Source: Lycium barbarum
Lineage: Eukaryota; Streptophyta; Magnoliopsida; Solanales; Solanaceae
NCBI RefSeq assembly: GCF_019175385.1
Contig: NC_083346.1
Coordinates: 119,849,771 to 119,913,770 of the forward strand
Direction: 5' to 3'
DNA: 64,000 nt
Of the stretch, positions 56,621-64,000 are shown one piece after another. The position numbers and the translations under genes were made by a program. The notes under the pieces are model-generated. The model saw only the letters and a program-made list of their open reading frames with translations. It searched no databases and was not told where the DNA came from. Within the stretch, counting starts at the first letter, position 1, and each line of letters opens with the position of its first letter.

Positions 56621-58117
56621 TGATACGCTCAAATTACACCTATTAATGGCGTAAAGCGGACGTTGTCAAATATAGTAACCCAAACAAGGTTGGGGTCGAA
56701 TCCCACAGGGAATATGGAGAGAAAAGGTTACTAATCGTATGCAATACTAGTCTTTAAAAACTTTAATTATATTCCTGATAGTTTGAATTGGTTGTTGAAT
56801 AATGTAATTGAATACTGTGATTTGAAATATAATTAATGCGAGAGAGAGACTAAGATTGTGTTCCCCAATTTGTTTAGATATTATGCTTCAGGTTTCAATG
56901 TGATATACTTCTAATGGTTGTTCTATGAATATGCACTTGGTCTCTTAAGAACTTCTTAATGTTTTCCAACAGTTAAGTCGTATTTCCTCTTCATGATTCT
57001 TCCGAATGTAAAAGAGTTGCAATCAAAGAATGACCAAAAATGCCAATTTAGACTTGTTCTCATCCCTAAGTTAGTCTATTAAACGAGGGTTAACGCCTCG
57101 AGTCATTGTCATTCAATCTTACCAATACTAACTTTCTTTCCCAAGAAAAGTTAATATAATGGCTTAGGATAATGCTTGCAATCATCACCCAACACTAAAT
57201 CACAAAAACTGAATGAATACCAACAACCATTATGCATATATCAATAATAGAAATCCATTCACATAATATCCATCATGGGACTCACAACCTTAGCTTTAAA
57301 ATTAGCTACTCATAATTTTGGATAACAAAGAAAGCTTACAAGTAAACATAATGAACTTACAATGCAAATACAAGATGGAATGAGAGTGAAGTTGTTGCTT
57401 TAAATGCTCCAACCACTTCTAAGATTTAAGACCTAAGGTTTGTGCCTCCAAAACAAATTTGAATTATGAAATAAAAACCCTACTTTAAGTATTTATAGAG
57501 CCAAAAATCGCACCAAGTTTCTGGACAAAAATGCCCTTACGCCGCATTGTTACGGACCGTAACTCAGGTTACGGTCCGTCCTTCATTTCGTCATTTGTCC
57601 ACTTGTTGTTACGGCCACCATGCGACGGACCGTAACCTGTGTTACGGTCCATCCTTCTGAAGCGTAACTTGTGACAATTACTTGGCAACTATCTGAAATT
57701 TTGGCTGGTGTTACGGTGCTATGTTACGGACCGTAACACGACATCGTAACACTAATGGTTTCAATGAAAACTTTCTGGAAATTTGGCTGATGTTACGGTG
57801 ATATGTTACGGACCGTAACACCACATCGTAACACTGATATTTTCCATGAAACCTTCTGGAAATTTAGGTCATGTTACGGTTCAATGGTACGAACCGTAAC
57901 ATGAGTTACGGATCCCGTTACGGTCCGTAACATGAGTTGCGGACCGTCATTTAGCTCCAATTTGTCCGTTTTTCAGCATTTCATCTCATTTCCGATCCTT
58001 AGTTAACCAACCCTATAAAACACAAAAATAACATAAGAAACAATGTAAAAACACTTAAAAACAAGCAGCATTTCTAGTTACAAAGGCATAAAATGTGCCG
58101 AAATTCACGGCACATCA
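56621..58117 (-). repeat. 5' LTR of the Athila-like element (right copy)
   Basis: This 1497-bp full LTR has TG/CA ends. A run of TTACGG(A/T)CCGTAA palindromes lies at 57538-57945 in three to four units of about 105 bp with 'aaactttctggaaatttggct' between. A minus-strand TATA-like TATAAATAC lies near 57490-57500. Confidence 0.9.
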
Positions 58118-58617
58118 AAAACTTAACTAGAAAATCGAACATGGGGCTTGTGGAAAAATATACAATGTGTGGAACCAAGAGATATGTTGTACAATGGTCC
58201 ACAACCTAAATTTGTTTGGACGTCTTGATATTTTCGTCCACATTTTTATACTGAATTTAAAATTATACGAACCGATAGTGAAAGTAAATATTTATGCGAC
58301 TAGAAGTAAACCATACTATCTTGTCTCTTAAGAAAAAAGAAAAAAAAAGGGAAAAAAAAATATTATCTTGGCTCTTTCGTTCTTTTTTTTTTTTTTTTCC
58401 TTTTAATAGAAGTATTGTCTTGTTCTAATCAATCAATTTTTTATAAGTTTCTACACCAATTGATATTGTTATAGACATTTCTCTCTCCGCGGACAATTAA
58501 AATTAATAAATGTCTATGTTTTTTTTGTTCATTATTATAGGTAATGACAAAAATGAAAGCTAAGGGAAAGGTACATTAGACCTCCTCGATAGAAGGGGAG
58601 GTGGCCTGGGGGAGGGA
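58118..58617. repeat. Composite dispersed repeat, copy D (right part)
   Basis: It resumes 'ttaactagaaaatcg..atggggcttgtgg' exactly where the left part stopped and follows copy A to about position 672 ('ggtggcctgggggagggatta'), then diverges. Confidence 0.85.
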
Positions 58618-58794
58618 TTACATAAAGATGACATTGATGATGGAGTTGAGGCTAAACGTAAAGACCATCAGGAAATCATCGACCCGTTGGCATTGATCTA
58701 GTGATTTGTTGAGGATATAATTAAGTAAAGAAAAATATATTTTCTTTGATGGTTTACGCAATTAGATTAGAGAGTCACGTACTTTTACGTGGTA

Positions 58795-59042
58795 CTCCAT
58801 CGGTCCCAATTTATGTGGCACTTTTGGCTTTTTGAAATTCTATTTGACTAAACTTTGAAACTAAATTGGATTAGATTAACTCAATATTTTAACATTAAAA
58901 TTTATATATTTGAAAAGTACTATAAGTTGCAACTTTTCTCATATCAATTTGGTGAAAATATACATCTTAAAATGTTGGTCAAAGTTCATGCAGTTTGAAT
59001 CTCGAGAAGCGAAAAGTGCCACATAAATTGAAATAGAGGGAG
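58795..59042. mobile_element. Stowaway-type MITE
   Basis: The 248-bp MITE is flanked by TA dinucleotides (58793-58794 and 59043-59044). The inverted ends are ctccatcggtcccaatttatgtggcac and, reversed, ctccctctatttcaatttatgtggcac. There is no coding capacity. Confidence 0.85.
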
Positions 59043-59044
59043 TA

Positions 59045-59430
59045 TTAGAGCAGGCAAAAGTCGTGAATTCAAGTCTCAGCACCACATATGAAATTCACAT
59101 GCTTGACCCATGAAAAAAAAATCAAGCCCATACATGAGAGAGCGAGTTGAGAATATAATTAAGTAAATAAAAGTGTATTATCTGTAACAACTAAAACTTT
59201 TAAATGAGTCGGTTACAATTCTACATTGTCTTGATGGCCCTAGTTCTTGTATGTTGAGTCTCGTTTCATCAATCTCCTACCTCCAACACTTATATGTTAC
59301 TATTTAACTAGGAACTTTTTCCGTCCTTAATACTTACTTATAACAAATAACATAACAAACAACTAGATGGGGGCAAATAGCTTCATCTGTTTTCTAATTA
59401 AGTTAGTTATTCTGCTTTCTCGGTTCAAGT
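59045..59430. other. Unassigned intergenic DNA
   Basis: This AT-rich stretch lies between two MITEs. No gene was recognised. Confidence 0.4.
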
Positions 59431-59432
59431 TA

Positions 59433-59686
59433 CTCCCTCTATCCTATATTTATGTGATACTTTTCGCTTATTGAATTGAAAGTTCTTGATTATGACCTTG
59501 AATTTGGACATAGAATATTTAAGTTTTTTTAAAATAAAATTACATATTTGGAAACTACGTAGAAAGTATTATAAGTCACAATAATTAACACTTCAAAATA
59601 TTTAAAAGGAATATGAATGGTGGTGAAAGAAGTTTTTGTTTGACTCTCAAAAACCAAATACCGTCACATAAGTTGGAAGGAAAGAG
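59433..59686. mobile_element. Stowaway-type MITE, diverged
   Basis: The 254-bp MITE is flanked by TA (59431-59432 and 59687-59688). The ends are ctccctctatcctatatttatgtgatac and, reversed, ctctttccttccaacttatgtgacgg, so the TIRs are imperfect and the copy is older than the one at 58795. Confidence 0.75.
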
Positions 59687-59688
59687 TA

Positions 59689-60550
59689 TGTTTTTTTTAA
59701 AATGAAACAAAACTCTCAAAATACAAAATAGCAACTTATGGGCGGAAATTAATTTTTGTAAACTTATCTTAACTTTTAACTTCATGTTAGTTGCTCCAAT
59801 CACGCTTAGACATTTTCATTAATCATTAGCACTTAAATTTTTTTCTTCAAGAAACACATTTTGATTTGATAATATTATTAATTTTGATATATATTTTTTC
59901 AAAAAATAATTTTCACTTAATTATCCAAAAGTCTGGCCTAATGAAAACAAATTTGAGGGAATTGAGGGATCGTCTCTAGTAATGGAAGGTCTAGGCAGGC
60001 TACTTTATATTATTAAGCGCCCTGTCCTATTACCCCATAAACTATTTTCTTTCGTAATTTTTTGCACCATTATTGCTGACATGGAGGTTGTGTGAACACT
60101 ATCTCAATTATATTGGAGGTTGCCTCCCAAGTCATCTCCCTTTTCCCTTTTAATTTAATTACCTTGGTCAAATAGGATCAAAACCTTTTCCAAATGTTAA
60201 AATCTAGAAAAACTAATTAGTTTTAAAAAAAATATATATATATGGTAAAAGTGTTTTTTTTAAATGTGAAAAAACTGGATTTTTTAAAAAAATATAGAAA
60301 AACTAATTATTTTTTAAAAATGTGGAAAAATCGTTTCTTTAAACTAAACCTGTAAAACTAGATTTTTTTTTCATATATTAAAAAAAAACAGTTTTCCATA
60401 TTTTTCTTCAAAAAAAAAAGTCAGATTTAAAAAAGTCCGGATTTTCCATATTTTTTTTTAAAAAGTTCAATTTTCCATATTTTAAAAATACATATTTTTG
60501 AATTAAAAAAATTAAGTTTTTCATCTAAAAAAAAACAATTTAGAAATGTG
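59689..60550. other. AT-rich DNA with A/T low-complexity run
   Basis: Positions 60180-60550 are an irregular repetition of A/T runs with 'aaactaatta' and 'ttttccatattttt' phrases on both strands. Part may belong to the LINE 5' region. Confidence 0.5.
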
Positions 60551-60591
60551 AAATTCAGGGGTGTGGCGATGCGGAGGAAAGTGAGGTTGCT

Positions 60592-61851
60592 ATGGTGGCC
60601 ACTACTAGCCAACTTCCGGCGGTGGTGGTACAGGTTGGATTGAATTCTACGGTTGTGCCGCCTTTGGGCAGTCAGGTATTAACAGCCCCACGAGAACAGT
60701 CACAAAAGGGGGAAACTATGCAGAAGAAGTCAGATGCGCAAGAGACCATTGAGAAACCATGGATTTCCTTGTTTGAAGGTAATAAAATGGCCTCAAAGGG
60801 TATAGAACTACAATATGTGCCACCCACCCACAAAGATGGCGTAAAGATTGCACAATTGGACAAGGCCGAACTAGAAGAAGAGATGAAAATTTGGAAAGCT
60901 GCGCTGATCTTGTACGTTATTGGTGACTCTCCCACAATAGCTGCTGTCAACAGATTACTCAACTCTCTGCGTAAGTATGCTCATCCTCCAAAGGTGTATT
61001 ATCATAATAAGGGTTATTTCATGATAAAATTTCACTCCATCGAAGAAAGGGATGATGTAATGATGATTGGCCCTCACATGCTTAGCAATAAGCCTGTTAT
61101 TGTGAAACCATGGACTCCACGGTTTAATTTCAATGATGAAGTGATGAAGATGATTCCACTTTGGGTTAAGTTTCCCAATTTGCCTCTGGATTGTTGGGGT
61201 CCCAAAACGCTTAGTAGAATAACAAGTACTTTAGGTACTCCAGTTTGCGCCGATGACTGCACATCTAAACTAGAAAGGATATCCTATGCTCGAGTACTTA
61301 TCGAAATGTTTGCTACAATTTCGTTACCTAATGTAATTAAGGTAATGGATCCTCATGGTGAAGTGTTTGAACAAGAAGTGAAGTATGACTGGAGACCACA
61401 ATACTGCCCACAATGTTGTCAAATAGGACACTTGTGTCAACCTTCTCCACCAAAATAGACCAATGCACCTCAAGCGTAACAACCAAAATAGAATAAAGGG
61501 CCCTAGGGAGGGAAGCAACCGAGAGCCATACCAAGGAAGCAATTGTGGCAAAATAAGGAAACTGATGGAAGTGTGGTCCAGAATCAAGATGTAAACAATG
61601 AAAAAGTTGTTGTGTCATCAAAAGAGACACCTACTGTAAATGGAGGTAGGAAGCAAACATCAGGAAAATCACCTAACAGGTCACCTGTGATGGTAGCTGG
61701 CAAGGTGCCTGAAACTAGTAGTAGTTTTAACCCATTGGTTGATGATGCTCTTCAATACATGATTCAGGATGCTTTTGCAAGAGCTGAAATGGGACAAAGT
61801 AGTAGAGGTGGTGTGGTTATAAGGATTCCTCCGTTAAATGTTTCCAAATGA
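60592..61851 (+). pseudogene. LINE ORF1 (DUF4283-type RNA-binding protein) with an internal stop
   Basis: The ATG at 60592 starts a Val/Thr-rich leader. The DUF4283-like core follows (WKAALILYVIGDSPTIAAV, KVYYHNKGYFMIKFHSIEER, IPLWVKFPNLPLDCWGPKT), then a zinc knuckle (CPQCCQIGHLC) near residues 270-283. It stops at 61458. The same protein continues in related style at 61543-61851 (Ser/Gly-rich tail ending IRIPPLNVSK), so the element lost about 30 residues to a nonsense or frameshift. The final TGA overlaps the ORF2 ATG (ATGA at 61848-61851). Confidence 0.8.
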
Positions 61852-62303
61852 AGGTTGCTACATGGAATGTGAGGGGGTTCAATAAGTTATTCAAGCATAA
61901 AGAGTATATAAAGATTAGGAATAAAGAGCAATTTGATTTAATTGCCATTGTGGAGCATAAGGTTAATATGAAAAAAATGAGCCCTATACTGACCAAGGTT
62001 GCCCCTGGGTGGGGATGGCATCATAATTATAATAATGATGGTTGAGGTAGGATTTGGCTTCTATGGAATATGGCCAACGTGAATGTCACAATCCTCCATA
62101 CTGACCAACAATTTATTCACTGTATGGTTGAGAAGATTAATGGAGCTATTCGATTTGAATTCACTGCGGTCTATGGGTTGCACACTATTGATGATAGAAG
62201 AAGTTTATGGTCTGCTCTGGAAGTCCCGCAACCTTCAGTTCAAAATCCATGGTTTGTAATGGGTGATTTCAATAATCCAATGGCTTGGACTAGGGGATTC
62301 TAA
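61848..62303 (+). pseudogene. LINE ORF2, endonuclease domain (truncated)
   Basis: From the ATG at 61848, KVATWNVRGFNK and FDLIAIVEHKV mark an AP-type endonuclease. A stop at 62044 interrupts it (..NNDG, stop, GRIWLLW). It resumes through FTAVYGLH and PWFVMGDFNN, then breaks off at about 62290. The C-terminal catalytic His region of the endonuclease and the linker to the polymerase are absent, so about half the domain and several hundred residues were deleted. Confidence 0.8.
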
Positions 62304-62359
62304 TACTGTTTTTTCCCATGCCAATATCAAAAATATACTTAGTTAAAACCATATTAATA

Positions 62360-64000
62360 CTTTGGTTTCAGAGGCTGGTATCATTCTACATACAAGACAG
62401 GAGATTGAAGGGGAAGTACTCGCGTTTTATAAATAGCTCCTGGGAACTAATGCTAGAGAATTGCCTGCCATAGACCCTACCATAATGTCTAATGGCCCTA
62501 CCCTGAAGAGAACTCAACAACTACAACTAATAGCTCAAATAACTCATGATGAAATTGTAGTTGCTCTGAAAGATATTGATGACCTAAAGGCCCCAGGTTG
62601 TGATGGGTTTAATGCATTCTTCTTCAAGAAAGCTTGGCGTATTATTGGATAAGAATTATCTGAGGCAGTGTTGGATGTGTTTAAAACAAAGAGGTTGTTC
62701 AAGGCCATCAATTGTACTTCTGTCACCCTTATTCCAAAGGTAACACATCCTTCCTCGATTAGAGAATTTAGACCCATATCTTGATGCACCATGCTATATA
62801 AATTAATCTCTAAAGTGCTCACAAAGAGATTACAAGGTGTTATGAGTTGCTTAATTGATGATAGTCAGGCTGCTTTTGTCCCAGGTAGAGTGATTACTGA
62901 TAACATTTTGTTAAGACATGAGTGAGTAAAAGGATATGGTAGGAAAGGCATTTCACAGAGATGTATGCTTAAAATTGATTTGCAAAAAGCATATGACTCT
63001 GTCGAATGGGTATTTCTGAAACAAGTGCTTATTGCCTTGAACTTTCCTATAACATTTGTGGACTGGATCATGATGTGTATTCAGACTGTTTCGTATTCAA
63101 TTATGATCAATGGCCAACCCACCATACTATTTGAAGCCAGGAAAGGTTTAAGCCAAGGTGGCCCATTATCACGATTCTTGTTTGTCATAGTGATGGAGTA
63201 TTTTAGTAGATCTCTGAAACAACTGGGGCAGCAACCTTATTTTAAATTCCATCCTAAATGGAGTAGGCTCAATCTCATACCGCTAGGATTTGCAGATGAT
63301 TTACTTCTTTTTTGTGGGGGGGATGTGAGTTCAATCCAATTGTTATTTGATAGATTCCAGGAATTCTCTAAAGCCTCAGGACTGAAAGCAAATCCCTCAA
63401 AGAGTTCTGTTTATTGTGGTGGTGTACCAAATGATGTGCAGCCTGGATATAGTAGGCTTCAGTAAAGGTACTCTCCCTTTTAGGTATTTGGGAATCCCCT
63501 TAAGTACTAAAAGAGTGTCTATAGTGCAATGTCAACCTCTGATGGATAAAATGCTCAATAGGATCAAGTCTTGGACTACCAGGTATCTGTCATATGCAGG
63601 GACAATACAATTGATTAAATCTGTCCTATTCTCTATTCAAGTTTTTGGGGTCAAATTTTTGTCTTACTAAAAAAAGTAGTCAAAGTGATTGAATCCACTT
63701 GTAGGAGTTTCCTTTGGACTGGGGGTACTGAACTGTCTAAGAAGGCTTTATTAGCTTGAGAAAGGCTTTGTTACCCCAAGTCAGCTGGTGGTTTGAATAT
63801 TCTTGACATATCTACATGGAACAAAGCTGCAATTAGTAAATTACTTTGGAACATATGCACCAAAAAAGACAAACTTTGGGTTAGATGGATACATTGCTAT
63901 TATGGGAGAAATAGGAATCTACTGGAGGATGTTCCCAAGCAAGCCTCTTGGATCATTCAAAAGATACTCAAAGCCAAAAAATATTTCATCCAAGCTGGCT
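62360..64000 (+). pseudogene. LINE ORF2, reverse transcriptase and C-terminal region
   Basis: The reverse transcriptase runs from LKAPGCDGFNAFFFKKAW through [14 protein letters not shown], motif A (KIDLQKAYDSVEW), motif B (KGLSQGGPLSRFLFV) and motif C (FADDLLLFCGG) to RYLGIPLSTKR. The downstream LINE-specific region follows (WTGGTELSKKALLA, SAGGLNILDISTWNKA, LWVRWIHCYYG). The catalytic Asp residues are present, but stops near 62437, 62650, 62782, 62925 and 63464 and others prevent translation. Confidence 0.85.

Larger units (their letters stand above)
38789..58117 (-). mobile_element. Athila-like Ty3/gypsy retrotransposon, dead, with a nested element
   Basis: This 19.3-kb insertion has an exact 5-bp target duplication, aaaac (38784-38788 and 58118-58122). 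It interrupts a repeat whose uninterrupted form is seen at 165-190. The LTRs start tgatacgctc and end cacatca. Read on the minus strand the order is 5' LTR, tRNA-Asp primer site, gag, protease, reverse transcriptase, RNase H, integrase, a third ORF, polypurine tract and 3' LTR. Every ORF is broken. About 5.8 kb of its length is the nested element at 47526-53293. Gene order, primer type and the third ORF fit the Athila lineage. Confidence 0.9.
60550..64000 (+). mobile_element. Plant L1-type LINE, degenerate, continuing past the window
   Basis: The order is ORF1, endonuclease and reverse transcriptase, with no LTRs. Many stops break ORF2. The endonuclease-reverse transcriptase linker is missing. 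The 3' end and poly(A) lie beyond the window. Confidence 0.85.

Overview
This is nuclear plant DNA, almost certainly from a Solanaceae species. It is AT-rich, contains an RPP13-type CC-NB-ARC-LRR resistance gene of the kind expanded in Solanaceae, and is packed with plant transposons: Athila-like Ty3/gypsy and Ty1/copia elements, an L1-type LINE, SINEs, Mutator-like elements and Stowaway MITEs. There are no operons, phage, plasmid or CRISPR features. The solanaceous assignment rests on recognising repeat and protein families by eye, not on a search.

Layout. 1-8.4 kb: two copies of a composite repeat (1-1965 and 6522-8395). Each joins a resistance-gene upstream relic to a first-exon fragment of another gene. 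Between them lies a tandem array with a unit of about 139 bp (3718-5484). 8.4-14.4 kb: the resistance gene (11270-13829, minus strand) with one frameshift near its N terminus, a duplicated 3' terminal segment, and a relic of a second LRR gene downstream. 14.4-24.4 kb: mostly non-coding, with two Mutator-like elements, an F-box-associated pseudogene and a solo LTR. 24.4-30.2 kb: a SINE, a ribosomal-L1-family gene with two frameshifts, a three-copy tandem repeat, an RPA70-like pseudogene with a SINE in an intron, and a single VPS13-like exon hit by a poly-T insertion. 30.4-38.8 kb: further copies of the composite repeat and the 139-bp array. These were broken by a 1.1-kb deleted copia element and by a 2.3-kb solo LTR. 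38.8-58.1 kb: a dead Athila-like element on the minus strand with an exact 5-bp target duplication. A second, smaller element of the same lineage sits inside its reverse transcriptase gene, again with an exact target duplication. 58.1-64 kb: the resumption of the interrupted repeat, two Stowaway MITEs, and a degenerate LINE running off the window end.

How it fits together. Little here looks functional in its present reading: the resistance gene and the L1-family gene are nearly intact but frame-broken, and the rest are relics. The main story is structural. A resistance-gene flank appears to have been copied several times, part of it seems to have become the seed of the tandem array, and retroelements then nested into these copies. 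Five insertions can be delimited to the base by their target duplications together with an uninterrupted sister copy or an intact reading frame. No new biochemical system is visible. The most unusual features are the resistance-gene-derived satellite-like array and the dense short-palindrome arrays in the Athila LTRs.
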